In this document: positions 42,571-51,534 of the stretch, one piece after another
How positions within the stretch are numbered: the first letter of the stretch is position 1
Layout: each line of letters begins with the position of its first letter
Source: Clostridia bacterium
Lineage (GTDB): Bacteria; Bacillota; Clostridia; Christensenellales; Borkfalkiaceae
Assembly (NCBI GenBank): GCA_017473605.1
Contig: JAFUKM010000006.1
Span: forward strand, 62,001-126,000
Direction of reading: 5' to 3'
DNA length: 64,000 nt
Notes under the pieces: model-generated
The model's database searches: none
Seen by the model: only the letters and a program-made list of their open reading frames with translations
What the model was told of the DNA's origin: nothing
Program-made: the position numbers and the translations under genes

Positions 42571-42599
42571 TTGATTTATTTTTCGTTTTGTAGTATGAT
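42571..42599 (+). promoter_or_regulatory. sigma-A promoter of glnA
   Basis: TTGATT (42571-42576), 17 bp, TATGAT (42594-42599). Confidence 0.65.
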
Positions 42600-42634
42600 A
42601 AATAAGTAAGATATAACCGCAAGGAGAAAAAATA

Positions 42635-44059
42635 ATGAGCAAAACTGTAAAAGACATTTTGAAAATGATTGAAGAAAACGACATTAAAATGGTTGATTTC
42701 AAGATGGTGGACATCAACGGGCAATACCGCCATGTAACGATTCCCGCGCAAAACTTCTCGGAAGACACGATGAAGAGCGGTATCGGTTTCGACGCGTCCA
42801 ACTACGGCTATGCCGTCGTGGAAAAGAGCGATATGGTGTTTATTCCCGACCCCGATACGGCGCTTATCGACCCGTTCTGTTCTATCCCTACGTTGTCTAT
42901 GACGGGTAACGCAATGATTATCGATACGCCCGAGAACCGTCCTTTGCCCCAATACCCCCGCAATATCATCAAGGCGGCGGTGCAATATATGAAAGACAGC
43001 GGCGTTGCCGACGAAATGTTTATTTTGCCCGAATTCGAATTTTATCTGTTTGATAAAGCGGGTTGGGAAATTAGCGGTAAGGAAATCAGCGCGTGCGTGG
43101 ATGCGAAACAGTCCTATTGGAACAGCGCAAACGAAGGGCTTGGTGTAGTCGTTCCAAAACAAAAGAACTATCATATCGCAAAACCGTTCGATATCTCTTA
43201 CGAGTGCCGTAGTGAAATGTGTATGCACATGCAAGAGGCGGGCGTGGAAATCAATTACCATCATCCCGAAGTGGCGGCGTCCGGTCAGTTTGAAATCGAG
43301 CCGCAGCTTGGCGAAATAGTGCATATGGCGGACGCGACGATGATGATTAAGTATATTATTCACAACACCGCGCTCAAATACGGCAAAACGGCTACTTTTA
43401 TGCCCAAGCCTATTTACGGCGAAGCGGGCAGCGGTATGCACGTGCATATGCTTCTTATGAAAGACGGGCAGCCCGTATTCTCGGATGATAACGGTTACGC
43501 GCATTTGAGCGAAACGGCGCATTACTTTATGGGCGGTTTGTTAAAGCACATTGCTTCTCTTTGTGCGATTACCAATCCCAGCACCAACTCGTTCAAGCGC
43601 CTTGTGCCCGGTTTTGAAGCACCCGTAACGGTAGGGTACGCTACGTCGAATAGAAGCGCGGTTATTCGCATACCTGCCTATGCGAAAACGCCAAATAAAC
43701 GCCGTTTCGAATTGCGTAATCCCGACGCTACCTGTAACCCGTATTTCTGCTATGCGGCAATTCTTATGGCAGGGCTTGACGGCGTGAAGAATAAAATCGA
43801 CCCGCACGCAAACGGTTGGGGACCTTATGACGTGAACTTGTACCATTTGCCCGAAGAAGAAAAGGCGAAGTTGCAAGGCTTGCCTACGTCTTTGGACGCG
43901 GCGCTCGACGCGCTTGAAAAAGACCACGATTATCTTACCGTTGGCGGCGTATTCCCCGAAGAACTCATTAAGAATTTCGTGAAGAATAAACGTGAAGAAT
44001 GCAAGCAAATGGCGGCAATCCCTCACCCTGCGGAATACGATAAATATTTCAATTTGTAA
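42635..44059 (+). CDS. glnA: glutamine synthetase type I
   Basis: 474 residues. FGIDASNY-type start (GIGFDASNYGY), metal ligands in LPEFEFYLFD, EIEPQLGEIVH, NPSTNSFKRLVPGFEAP and the NRSAVIRIP segment. Near the end the sequence DVNLYHLPEEE places Tyr403 at the position of the E. coli adenylylated Tyr397, a feature of the GSI-beta branch rather than the usual Firmicutes GSI-alpha. RBS AAGGAG. Monocistronic between a promoter and a terminator. Second glutamine synthetase in the window. Confidence 0.96.
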   Translation: MSKTVKDILKMIEENDIKMVDFKMVDINGQYRHVTIPAQNFSEDTMKSGIGFDASNYGYAVVEKSDMVFIPDPDTALIDPFCSIPTLSMTGNAMIIDTPENRPLPQYPRNIIKAAVQYMKDSGVADEMFILPEFEFYLFDKAGWEISGKEISACVDAKQSYWNSANEGLGVVVPKQKNYHIAKPFDISYECRSEMCMHMQEAGVEINYHHPEVAASGQFEIEPQLGEIVHMADATMMIKYIIHNTALKYGKTATFMPKPIYGEAGSGMHVHMLLMKDGQPVFSDDNGYAHLSETAHYFMGGLLKHIASLCAITNPSTNSFKRLVPGFEAPVTVGYATSNRSAVIRIPAYAKTPNKRRFELRNPDATCNPYFCYAAILMAGLDGVKNKIDPHANGWGPYDVNLYHLPEEEKAKLQGLPTSLDAALDALEKDHDYLTVGGVFPEELIKNFVKNKREECKQMAAIPHPAEYDKYFNL

Positions 44060-44074
44060 TAACGGAAACAAAAT

Positions 44075-44104
44075 AAAACCGCGGAGCGCACGCCCCGCGG
44101 TTTT
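44075..44104. terminator. bidirectional terminator
   Basis: AAAACCGCGG / CCGCGGTTTT with 10-nt loop; shared by glnA and the convergent XRE gene. Confidence 0.85.
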
Positions 44105-44107
44105 CGT

Positions 44108-44320
44108 TTACTCTTTTCGTCCAATTAAATAATCGATGTCTTCATCAAAAAAATCGGCGATTTTGCAAAGAGTGGATAGGGTAATTTCTCTTTGACAAAG
44201 CAAATACCGAGAAATCGTTTGCTGGGGAATATCCACCTTTCTCGCAAATTCCGAGATACTCATATCCCCTATAAGAAGCTTTAAGTTTTGTGCAAATGCT
44301 ACCGTAAATTTATTCTCCAT
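44108..44320 (-). CDS. small XRE-family regulator
   Basis: 70 residues, essentially one helix-turn-helix (ISEFARKVDIPQQTISRYLL) with the tail ADFFDEDIDYLIGRKE. No Shine-Dalgarno before the ATG; TAAAAT lies six bases upstream, so a leaderless start is possible. Diverges from the broken lipoprotein gene and adjoins glnA; either could be its target. Confidence 0.85.
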   Translation of the reverse strand: MENKFTVAFAQNLKLLIGDMSISEFARKVDIPQQTISRYLLCQREITLSTLCKIADFFDEDIDYLIGRKE

Positions 44321-44331
44321 ATAACTATTTT

Positions 44332-44345
44332 ACACCAAACGGTGT
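44332..44345. promoter_or_regulatory. palindrome between divergent genes
   Basis: ACACC-AAAC-GGTGT, 5-bp arms, 11 bp before the XRE start codon. Candidate autoregulatory site. Confidence 0.4.
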
Positions 44346-44386
44346 GATAAAATGCATTTATAAAAATGAGTAAGGAGATTTTCATT

Positions 44387-44778
44387 ATGAAAAAAATATA
44401 ACAAAAATGCTTATTGCGTGCGCGTGCTTGTTTACGGTTGTGCCTTTATCCGCTTGCAGCGGTTCTGCTTCGGGAGAGCCGACGGGGGATGGCGGGCATA
44501 CCTGCTCGTTTGAAGGCGTTTGGTCGAAAGACGCGACGTATCATTTCCATAAGTGTGAAGACGATACTTGTGATGAAACGGCGGACAAGGCTACGCATAA
44601 TTTGGTGGAGTACGTTTGCAGCGTTTGCGGTTATGAAGCGGAAAGACCGTCGGCTGTTATTACGTACGAAAACTATTACAATACGGCGAAGAAAATGGAA
44701 GGAACGTACGTAGGCGAAGGCGCGGATAGAAAATATTATTATGAGACCAATTTGGTGGAAACGTATCCCGAAAACTAA
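44387..44778 (+). pseudogene. small lipoprotein gene frameshifted in a poly-A tract
   Basis: AAGGAG and an ATG (44387) are well placed, but the frame runs MKKI-stop. The ATG is followed by seven A residues; with eight, the frame would continue MKKNITKM and into a good lipoprotein signal (LIACACLFTVVPLSAC, cysteine of the lipobox at about position 24). The body (44407 onward) is an uninterrupted, His/Cys-rich segment with GVWSKDATYHFHKC and CSVCGYEAE, like repeat units of secreted Clostridia proteins. A start at the ATG 44407 would keep the signal but has no RBS. Slippage-controlled gene, pseudogene or sequencing error. Confidence 0.7.
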
Positions 44779-44787
44779 ACCTTACAT

Positions 44788-44813
44788 CCCCGAAAACCGC
44801 TTGATTTTCGGGG
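44788..44813 (+). terminator. terminator
   Basis: CCCCGAAAA / TTTTCGGGG stem, 8-nt loop, modest T-rich tail. Confidence 0.7.
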
Positions 44814-44854
44814 TTACTTTTGCTGTTTTTCGATAATCTTTTTCGTCTATTTGT

Positions 44855-44884
44855 TTGACAGCGCGGGAAAGATTATGATATAAT
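44855..44884 (+). promoter_or_regulatory. sigma-A promoter of glyA
   Basis: TTGACA (44855-44860), 18 bp, TATAAT (44879-44884). Confidence 0.8.
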
Positions 44885-44930
44885 GAACTCAATAAGAAAA
44901 TTTTACTCGTTAAGAAGAAGGAGCAGTTTT

Positions 44931-46181
44931 ATGGTTGATATGTCTTTGATTCAAAACGCAGACCCCGAAGTGTATGCGGCGATGAACGACGAGCTTTGCC
45001 GTCAACGCGAGAATATCGAGTTGATTGCAAGTGAAAATATGGTATCTCCCGCGGTTATGGCGGCAATGGGGTCGCATCTTACCAACAAATATGCGGAAGG
45101 GTTGCCCGGTAAACGCTATTACGGCGGTTGCCAATACGTAGACGTAGTAGAGAACCTTGCAAGAGAACGATTGAAGGAGTTGTTCGGTTGCGACCATTGC
45201 AACGTACAACCGCACAGCGGCGCGCAGGCGAATATGGCGGTGTATTTCGCTATGCTTAAACCTGGCGACACCGTTATGGGTATGAACCTTTCCCACGGCG
45301 GACATCTTACGCACGGCTCGCCCGTTAATATGTCGGGTAGCTATTTCAATTTCGTGGCGTACGGCGTTTCGGAAAAGACGGAAACCATTGATTATGATGA
45401 AATGGAAAGAATTGCGGTAGAGTGCCAACCCAAGCTTATCGTTTCGGGCGCAAGCGCATATCCCCGCGTACTCGATTTCAAGCGTATCCGTGAAATTTGC
45501 GACAAAGTAGGCGCGTATATGATGGTGGACATCGCGCACATTGCAGGGCTTGTCGTGGCGGGGGAACATCCTTCGCCTGTGCCTTACGCGGATTTCGTTA
45601 CGACGACGACGCACAAGACGTTAAGAGGTCCCCGAGGCGGCGTGATTATGTGCAAGGAACAATACGCAAAACAAATCGATAAATCGGTATTTCCCGGCAA
45701 TCAAGGCGGTCCTTTGATGCACGTTATCGCGGCGAAAGCGGTGGCGTTCAAAGAAGCGTTGTCATCCGAATTCAAGGCGTATCAGCGTCAAATCGTGCTC
45801 AATGCGGCGGCGATGGCGGATGAGTTCCAAAAGAACGGCGTTCGTCTTGTTTCGGGTGGTACGGATAACCACTTGATGCTTTTGGACTTGCGTGAAACGG
45901 GCGTTACGGGTAAAGAACTCGAAAAGATGCTCGATGAAGTGCATATTACGGCGAATAAGAACACGATTCCTTTCGAAACGACTTCTCCGTTCATCACGAG
46001 CGGGCTGCGTATCGGTACGCCTGCGGTTACGTCCCGTGGTTTTAAGGAAACGGAGTGCCGTAAGGTAGCGCAACTCGTTGCTCGCGTTATCAAGGAAAAG
46101 GAAGCTTGCTTTGACGAAGTAAAAGCGGAAGTGAAAGCGCTTTGCGAAAATTTCCCTGTTTACGCAAACGATATTCTTTAA
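44931..46181 (+). CDS. glyA: serine hydroxymethyltransferase
   Basis: PLP enzyme converting serine and tetrahydrofolate to glycine and methylene-tetrahydrofolate. 416 residues; PLP-lysine Lys229 in [32 protein letters not shown] before it, and the N-terminal [13 protein letters not shown] type segment. ATG 44931 with AAGGAG at 7 bp is preferred to the in-frame ATG at 44883, which overlaps the -10 box. Monocistronic. Confidence 0.97.
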   Translation: MVDMSLIQNADPEVYAAMNDELCRQRENIELIASENMVSPAVMAAMGSHLTNKYAEGLPGKRYYGGCQYVDVVENLARERLKELFGCDHCNVQPHSGAQANMAVYFAMLKPGDTVMGMNLSHGGHLTHGSPVNMSGSYFNFVAYGVSEKTETIDYDEMERIAVECQPKLIVSGASAYPRVLDFKRIREICDKVGAYMMVDIAHIAGLVVAGEHPSPVPYADFVTTTTHKTLRGPRGGVIMCKEQYAKQIDKSVFPGNQGGPLMHVIAAKAVAFKEALSSEFKAYQRQIVLNAAAMADEFQKNGVRLVSGGTDNHLMLLDLRETGVTGKELEKMLDEVHITANKNTIPFETTSPFITSGLRIGTPAVTSRGFKETECRKVAQLVARVIKEKEACFDEVKAEVKALCENFPVYANDIL

Positions 46182-46194
46182 TCAAATGATAACG

Positions 46195-46227
46195 AAACCG
46201 CGTTTGCCAATAGGTAATCGCGGTTTT
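46195..46227 (+). terminator. terminator after glyA
   Basis: AAACCGCG / CGCGGTTT with 16-nt loop and T4. Confidence 0.65.
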
Positions 46228-46249
46228 ACTACACATAAAGGGGGATTAT

Positions 46250-46912
46250 ATGGAAATATTACGGTATGAGCAGTTGGACTACGTATGCCGACTGCCTGAA
46301 AACTTTAACGAACAAGAGAAATATCCGCTCGTTATTTACTTGCACGGCGCAGGCGGCAGGGGAAGAGATACGCAACTGATATATACGCATCCTTTCTTTT
46401 CCGATACCGCCCGTTTTTTGAAAGGAGCGGTGTCCGTAGCGCCGCAATGTTACGCCGATTCTTGGTTTAACATTTTCGAGCAGTTACAGCGTTTTATCGA
46501 GTATGTATCGGGGCAAAGCTATATAGACGCGACTCGCGTATACCTTATCGGCGCAAGTATGGGGGGATACGCAACGTGGCAAATGGCAATGGCTCGACCC
46601 GAGCTGTTTGCGGCGGTAGTGCCTATTTGCGGCGGCGGTATGTACTGGAACGGGGCGCGTTTGGTGAATATGGGCGTGTGGGCTTTTCACGGAGAATCGG
46701 ACCCCGTCGTGTTTTGCGAAGAGAGTAAAAAGATGGTAAAAAGCGTAAACGATAACGGCGGTAATGCGAAATTGACAGTATACGAAGGTGTAGAGCATAA
46801 CGCTTGGTCACCGACGTTTTGTAACGAAGAGCTTTGGATTTGGCTGTTAAAGCAAAAGGCGCATTATAAAGAGACGAAATCGGCATACGATAACGTAAAA
46901 CAATTCGGTTAA
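46250..46912 (+). CDS. alpha/beta hydrolase, esterase/peptidase-like
   Basis: 220 residues, cytoplasmic. LVIYLHGAGGRGRD oxyanion region, nucleophile Ser103 in IGASMGGYATW, acid Asp in FHGESDPVV and His in EGVEHNAW. Resembles phospholipase/carboxylesterase and PHB-depolymerase-like hydrolases that act on bulky or polymeric esters. RBS AAAGGGGG. Substrate unknown; it precedes the secreted-protein locus but is separated from it by a terminator. Confidence 0.88.
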   Translation: MEILRYEQLDYVCRLPENFNEQEKYPLVIYLHGAGGRGRDTQLIYTHPFFSDTARFLKGAVSVAPQCYADSWFNIFEQLQRFIEYVSGQSYIDATRVYLIGASMGGYATWQMAMARPELFAAVVPICGGGMYWNGARLVNMGVWAFHGESDPVVFCEESKKMVKSVNDNGGNAKLTVYEGVEHNAWSPTFCNEELWIWLLKQKAHYKETKSAYDNVKQFG

Positions 46913-46918
46913 AACGGC

Positions 46919-46953
46919 AACCCCGTCCTTGCGATAGGCAAGGACGGGGTTTT
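46919..46953 (+). terminator. strong intrinsic terminator
   Basis: 14-bp perfect stem AACCCCGTCCTTGC / GCAAGGACGGGGTT with 5-nt loop and T4. Confidence 0.92.
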
Positions 46954-47033
46954 AATAACTAAAAAGGAAAAACGCTAATATTTTTATTTGATACTATCAT
47001 TTTTCAATATCCATGCTGCTAAAATACAAACAT

Positions 47034-47089
47034 ACAAAAATGTCTTATGAAAGATAAGACTTTTTTTAATACATTTAAGACATTTTTGT
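47034..47089 (+). repeat. nested inverted repeats with terminator-like core
   Basis: ACAAAAATGTCTTA (47034-47047) is perfectly inverted at 47076-47089. Inside, GTCTTAT-GAAAG-ATAAGAC (47042-47060) plus a T7 run forms a typical intrinsic terminator. The two structures share one arm and are mutually exclusive. Confidence 0.7.
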
Positions 47090-47150
47090 CTGAAAAATAC
47101 GGTAAAAAACGGACGGTTGTTTATGGACGAATAAAAAAACGGGAAAAATC

Positions 47151-47179
47151 TTGACAGTGGGTATTGCCAATGTTATAAT
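47151..47179 (+). promoter_or_regulatory. sigma-A promoter of the first secreted-protein operon
   Basis: TTGACA (47151-47156), 17 bp, TATAAT (47174-47179), exact consensus. Confidence 0.88.
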
Positions 47180-47198
47180 AATACATATATTGTATTAT
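47178..47198. promoter_or_regulatory. palindromic operator (8-5-8)
   Basis: ATAATACA-TATAT-TGTATTAT covering the transcription start. The same half-site occurs in the promoter of the GntR/LacI-type regulator gene (51384-51391). Confidence 0.6.
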
Positions 47199-47241
47199 AA
47201 AATAGTACATAAAAAATACATTAAAAGGGGCGAGGCGTGAA

Positions 47242-48279
47242 ATGAGGAAAATAAGTAAGATTGCGGCATTTTGTTTGGCTGTCGCTTGTGTGACAAGCAG
47301 TATAACGCTGGGCACTGTGTTTGGCTCGGCGGTGGATGCGGACGTAAATACGGATGGGGGAACGGAAGATATGGTGAAAATCGTAGACGGAAAGACTTAC
47401 CAAAAAACGGCAGACGGCAAAATCGAAATGGTGCAAGACCAAAATTTCCATACGGGAATTAATTTGTTGGGAGTACATCCCAGCTACGACGGACGTGAAG
47501 TGAAAGCGCGGCTGGATTATAGCGGAGAGGCGCTGAGCGCTACGGATATCGACCCTTGGGAAATGACGCAATGGTATTCTTCTCCGTCGTTGGCGGAAGG
47601 GCTTACGCATACCACTCAGGGGGATTACGAATATTTTAAGGGTTCGGCGGGCGAGAAGCTTGTGCGTGTAAACCGTTATAAAAAGGAATTGTATATGCAA
47701 CTGGATACCCGTTATACATTGGAAGAAAAGAACGGAAGCCAATGGCCGCATATCCTGATTGAAAAATCGCCTACGTATAAGCCGACTTTCGGCTCGTTAA
47801 ACAGCATAAATGCGAGTTTGAAATTCTCCATTGAGGACTTCCAAAATTTTAACGATGCAAACGGCGGACAAGCGGCGCAGGTATCTTGGTGGTTCTTTGT
47901 TACGGACGGTACGAACGATTGTTGGTTCGGGCTTCCGTTATTCGATAATAGACAGGATATCGACGGCTTGGGTACGTACGTCGGGGACGAATTGGGCTGG
48001 GAAGCGAACACGCTTGACGCGACGGTGAAGGTGGCGAGAAGTCGTTTTGCGCCGCATATTACGCAAGTAAAAGTGGGTACCATGTACGAGGTGAACGTTG
48101 ATATTAAGGAATATTTCCAAGTGGCGCTTGATCAATTAAAAACGAAATATACTAATTTTAACGCGAATATCGATAATTTTTATATTACCGGTTGGAATTT
48201 CGGTTGGGAAATGCCGTACGGCACGTATAAAGCCGGCGTTTGCGTTTCTGATATCAGTATCCTTGTAGAAGAAAAATAA
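47242..48279 (+). CDS. secreted protein of the WPHILIE paralogue family
   Basis: 345 residues. Signal peptide at 1-30 (basic RKISK, hydrophobic IAAFCLAVACVTSSI). The mature part contains WPHILIEKS, then AAQVSWWFFVTDGTNDCWFG and LFDNR, and ends with ITGWNFGWEMP plus a short beta tail. The same pattern occurs in the proteins at 55.3 and 56.4 kb, so this is a local family. I recognise no catalytic motif; the alternating aromatic strands suggest a beta-sandwich that binds a ligand, perhaps carbohydrate. RBS AAAAGGGG. Repressible promoter upstream. Confidence 0.8.
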   Translation: MRKISKIAAFCLAVACVTSSITLGTVFGSAVDADVNTDGGTEDMVKIVDGKTYQKTADGKIEMVQDQNFHTGINLLGVHPSYDGREVKARLDYSGEALSATDIDPWEMTQWYSSPSLAEGLTHTTQGDYEYFKGSAGEKLVRVNRYKKELYMQLDTRYTLEEKNGSQWPHILIEKSPTYKPTFGSLNSINASLKFSIEDFQNFNDANGGQAAQVSWWFFVTDGTNDCWFGLPLFDNRQDIDGLGTYVGDELGWEANTLDATVKVARSRFAPHITQVKVGTMYEVNVDIKEYFQVALDQLKTKYTNFNANIDNFYITGWNFGWEMPYGTYKAGVCVSDISILVEEK

Positions 48280-48293
48280 GGAAGGTGGACGGT

Positions 48294-50102
48294 ATGAGAA
48301 AATTGCGATTGAAGATGATATGTGGGACAATGGCGCTGCTTTCAGCGGTTGCATTTTCGGGCTTTGGCTTGATGACGAAAACGGAAGCGAAGGCAGAGAG
48401 CGTTTGGGCGTCGCGAGGGACTGGCTCGCCCGTGGCAACGGACGCTGCGGACGGGTATCAAAAAATCGACGGTTTGACGGCGTGGGGTACGGGTATGTAT
48501 CAAGGCGCTGTGCAACTGGACGGTACGAAAATCAGCTTTTACTCGACGGATATCCCCGTAAGTGGCGGTGGACACGAGATGTTCGGCGTTGCTATTGGCA
48601 ATACAAGCGACGCATATCCCTCTTTGGATAGCTCTTTATTTACAGCGTCGGCGTGGACGAGGATGGCTGATAACAACGGCGATTTGCACGTTATAAACTT
48701 TGGGGAATCGCACGCCACGGCTACCTATCACGGCGGCGAGGGCGTGGCGTATGCGGACGCTCTTCTTACCGATAATACGTTGAACGATAGGACGGCTTCG
48801 GCGCTGGCGTTTTCTTCGGAAACGACGGAGATGGGCGTTGCGCTCTCCTTCCGTTATCAAGCGTCTTTGTCCGCTTGGGAAGTGGAAGCGGAAATCACGC
48901 ACGGCGCTCTTTTTTCCGTTGACGGATTGACAACAACGTTTTACGTGCCGGATGAGAAAATTCTCGGCGCGGGCGTGGGCGCGGATAAACAAGTGTATAT
49001 CTCCGCAATCGGTTTCTACGACGGTTCTCCGAGCGGCACTGCGATAAAGAGCTATTTCAAAGTGGAAGAAATCGGTTACGATATTCTCTTCGACGCCAAT
49101 GGCGGTACGGGCGAGATGCAAAGTCAGCATATCGCGGAAAACGGTTCGGCGGCATTAAGTGCGAATACGTTTATTAACGGGGATAAAATCTTTATCGGTT
49201 GGGCAACGTCGCCTGACGGACCTGTCGTCTATAAAGACGGCGCGACGTATGCTATGGGGACGGAAGGAACGACCTTATATGCGAAGTGGTTGGATAAAAA
49301 TTTTGCAAACTCGTCCGTGTCCTATATTCAAACGTCGGGAGAAATGACGGTTACGAAAGGGCAACAGGGCTTCGGCTTTTCGGCGGTTGCCGCAGGGCAC
49401 GAAGTTTCCGCGCTTATTTCTACGAGTCGTTATACCATGGACGGCTTTTCGGCGCAGTTGAGTATAGAGAACGGTTTTACGGTAGACGGGGCGCAAATTG
49501 TATTTGCGTTGAAAGACGCGCAAGAAATTTGGGAAAGAACGGACGAATCGCCCGTTTGCAACGGCGTGTATGTAACGTTTACCCGTACAGGCTCGAATAC
49601 CCTGTCTTACGCCGTGTATTTGTATAAGACGACTTCCGTGATAGGTGGCTATGCGTTACACCAACGTGGGGAAACGGTGGAGAACGTGCCTTATAACGGC
49701 GAGATTGCCGTAACGTTTGAAAATGCGGCGGACGGCGTTTATACGAACTTGTCGGTGAACGGCGTGGCGTTCGAAGAAAATATTATGGTGAACGAGTGGA
49801 AAAACGTATTCACGGACGGCGTGAGCGGATATATGCTCGTGCAAGCCCTTTCGAACGGCGAAGCGTTGCAAGGCAGCGTGCAAAGCGCTCTTTTCCCGAT
49901 AGAGCCGGAAGATACGGGTAGCGACGACGGGAACGGCGACGAAACCACGGGCGGCGGGAACGCAAACGACGACGCAACGGACGGGAACGATACGAGCGAT
50001 TCTACTGTGGGAGGCTGCAAGGCAACGGCGAGCGGCGTCGGCGCGTTGGTGACCGCAGGGGCGTTGACTTTGTTTATCAAAAAGAAGAACAAAAAACGCT
50101 AA
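48294..50102 (+). CDS. cell-surface protein with LDGL modules, InlB-type repeat and membrane anchor
   Basis: 602 residues. Signal peptide 1-36 (ending near AKAES). First LDGL-type beta module about 50-260 (DGYQKIDGLTAWG, VQLDGTKISFYSTD, FYVPDEKI); an InlB/Listeria-Bacteroides repeat at about 262-325 (DILFDANGGTGEMQ, FIGWATSPDG, TLYAKW); a second module at about 330-540. A low-complexity Asp/Gly/Thr linker precedes a C-terminal membrane helix (ASGVGALVTAGALTLFI) and KKKNKKR. No LPXTG. ATG 48294 preferred over GTG 48285. Likely a surface-displayed binding protein; terminator follows. Confidence 0.8.
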   Translation: MRKLRLKMICGTMALLSAVAFSGFGLMTKTEAKAESVWASRGTGSPVATDAADGYQKIDGLTAWGTGMYQGAVQLDGTKISFYSTDIPVSGGGHEMFGVAIGNTSDAYPSLDSSLFTASAWTRMADNNGDLHVINFGESHATATYHGGEGVAYADALLTDNTLNDRTASALAFSSETTEMGVALSFRYQASLSAWEVEAEITHGALFSVDGLTTTFYVPDEKILGAGVGADKQVYISAIGFYDGSPSGTAIKSYFKVEEIGYDILFDANGGTGEMQSQHIAENGSAALSANTFINGDKIFIGWATSPDGPVVYKDGATYAMGTEGTTLYAKWLDKNFANSSVSYIQTSGEMTVTKGQQGFGFSAVAAGHEVSALISTSRYTMDGFSAQLSIENGFTVDGAQIVFALKDAQEIWERTDESPVCNGVYVTFTRTGSNTLSYAVYLYKTTSVIGGYALHQRGETVENVPYNGEIAVTFENAADGVYTNLSVNGVAFEENIMVNEWKNVFTDGVSGYMLVQALSNGEALQGSVQSALFPIEPEDTGSDDGNGDETTGGGNANDDATDGNDTSDSTVGGCKATASGVGALVTAGALTLFIKKKNKKR

Positions 50103-50120
50103 AAAGGCGAAATCAAAAAC

Positions 50121-50151
50121 AAAGCGGAGCGCAGAAGCGCTCCGCTTTTTT
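50121..50151 (+). terminator. strong intrinsic terminator
   Basis: AAAGCGGAGCGC / GCGCTCCGCTTT 12-bp stem, AGAA loop, T6 run. Confidence 0.92.
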
Positions 50152-50177
50152 ACGTCAAAACAATAAAACGATAAATA

Positions 50178-51338
50178 TTAAAACTCCGATTTGACAAGAC
50201 GGATTTTTTCCTCGTCCGTGATTTGCCGTGTGGAATATCCTTGTATGAGATTAACGGGGATTAATTGACTCGTATTGCGAATATTCTTCCCGATTAAAGC
50301 CAATTTTAACAATTTTACGGCGTTCAACCCAAGTTTAAAGCTGTTTTGCTCCACGAACGTAGGGAGTTTCGCGCCGCTGACCAACTGGCTTTCGTCCGAT
50401 TTGAAATCCAAGAAAACAATTTCGAATTTGTCTTGATAAGATAAATGCATTTGCTTAAACATTTGGATTAAATGTAAGCCGCTTGCGTAGTCGGCGGTGA
50501 TAATCGAGGTCAAGTTGGGATGCGCGGCGAGATATTGTTTGAATTTTTCGCAAAAGCTTTTAGACGTAGGGTCGCTGTCGCCGTTGAACGTGAAGAAATA
50601 GTTGTTGTAATTGTTGTAATTGCTTAACGTGGAGATGTAACTTTCCTGTCGCACCGTCAAGGTCGTATTCGTTTTGATGTTGGAGTTGAAGAAAAGAATA
50701 TGTTCGTGTCCGCGTTCCAATAAATGCTCTACCGCCACCGTAATCGCCGTTTTATGGTCGGAGGATACGTATCCGAAATCAAGCCCGGGCAAATAACGGT
50801 CGACGAGCACTATCGGGAAACTGCTGGTGGCGAGCTGAATCAACGTGGGATTATACACGTCGTTGTCGATTGGGTATAAGATGATACCGTCAACGTTCAT
50901 CTTCATATATTCTTTAATGAGTAATTGTTCCCGCTCCAAAGACATATTGGAGGACGCGACGAGGAGCTTCATGTCCGACGTGGCTTCCAATACGGCGGAA
51001 AAAATTTCCGCAAGATGCTGGCTGTTGGTAATAGGCAAAGGTAAAATCAAAGCGATTTTCTTAAAATCGGGCAAAGAATTCGTTTGTAAAAAGGGGGAGA
51101 GCATTTCTCTCGTCGTGTTTTTGTTGATATACGTGCCTTTACCTTTGATACGCGTCAAAAGATTTAAATCGCAAAGCTCTTTGAACGCTTTTCGCACCGT
51201 GATACGGCTTACGCCTTGCAATGCGGCAATCTCCATTTCCGTGGGGAGTTTATAGGCGGAAATCCCAAGGTTTTCCGAGATGAGCTGCGCAAGATAAAGG
51301 GTGGTTTTTTGATACAAAAAAGTCTGTTGGTCGTACAT
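50178..51338 (-). CDS. GntR-type HTH / LacI-type ligand-binding transcriptional regulator
   Basis: 386 residues, AraR-like build: GntR winged helix at 1-72 (KLPTEMEIAALQGVSRITVRK, GKGTYIN) and a periplasmic-binding-protein fold of the LacI/GalR type from about 95 (KKIALILPLPITNSQ, DGIILYPIDND, IVLVDRYLPG, SIITADYASG). Such proteins repress sugar-use genes until a sugar or derivative binds. It lies between the two secreted-protein operons; half-sites shared by all three promoters suggest control of both operons and of itself. RBS AAGGTGA. Confidence 0.93.
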   Translation of the reverse strand: MYDQQTFLYQKTTLYLAQLISENLGISAYKLPTEMEIAALQGVSRITVRKAFKELCDLNLLTRIKGKGTYINKNTTREMLSPFLQTNSLPDFKKIALILPLPITNSQHLAEIFSAVLEATSDMKLLVASSNMSLEREQLLIKEYMKMNVDGIILYPIDNDVYNPTLIQLATSSFPIVLVDRYLPGLDFGYVSSDHKTAITVAVEHLLERGHEHILFFNSNIKTNTTLTVRQESYISTLSNYNNYNNYFFTFNGDSDPTSKSFCEKFKQYLAAHPNLTSIITADYASGLHLIQMFKQMHLSYQDKFEIVFLDFKSDESQLVSGAKLPTFVEQNSFKLGLNAVKLLKLALIGKNIRNTSQLIPVNLIQGYSTRQITDEEKIRLVKSEF

Positions 51339-51362
51339 ATTTTTTCACCTTTCCATATAGAT

Positions 51363-51391
51363 ATGTTATATTTTTCCATTATTATAATACA
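51363..51391. promoter_or_regulatory. regulator half-sites at its own promoter
   Basis: ATGTTATA at 51363-51370 and ATAATACA at 51384-51391, the latter overlapping the -10. The first half is identical to the 51535 operator, the second to the 47178 operator. Confidence 0.5.
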
Positions 51392-51409
51392 TAATTTGTT
51401 TTAAGTCAA
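51381..51409 (-). promoter_or_regulatory. sigma-A promoter of the regulator gene
   Basis: TTGACT (51409-51404), 17 bp, TATAAT (51386-51381). Confidence 0.75.
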
Positions 51410-51492
51410 GGCTTTTTTAAAGGAAACGCAGAATAATTACTCAAAAATTGCGCTTAAACGCGAAAAAATTAAAAAAAATCTTGGGAAAGGTA

Positions 51493-51520
51493 TTGACAAA
51501 CGGCATTTTTATGATATAAT
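51493..51520 (+). promoter_or_regulatory. sigma-A promoter of the ABC transporter operon
   Basis: TTGACA (51493-51498), 16 bp, TATAAT (51515-51520). Confidence 0.82.
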
Positions 51521-51534
51521 ATGGTATGAAAATA

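Larger units (their letters stand above)
46913..47241. other. 329-bp intergenic region upstream of the secreted-protein locus
   Basis: Contains, in order, a strong terminator (46919-46953), about 80 bp with no feature I can name, a nested inverted repeat (47034-47089), and the consensus promoter plus operator of the following operon (47151-47198). No coding sequence is evident. Confidence 0.7.
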
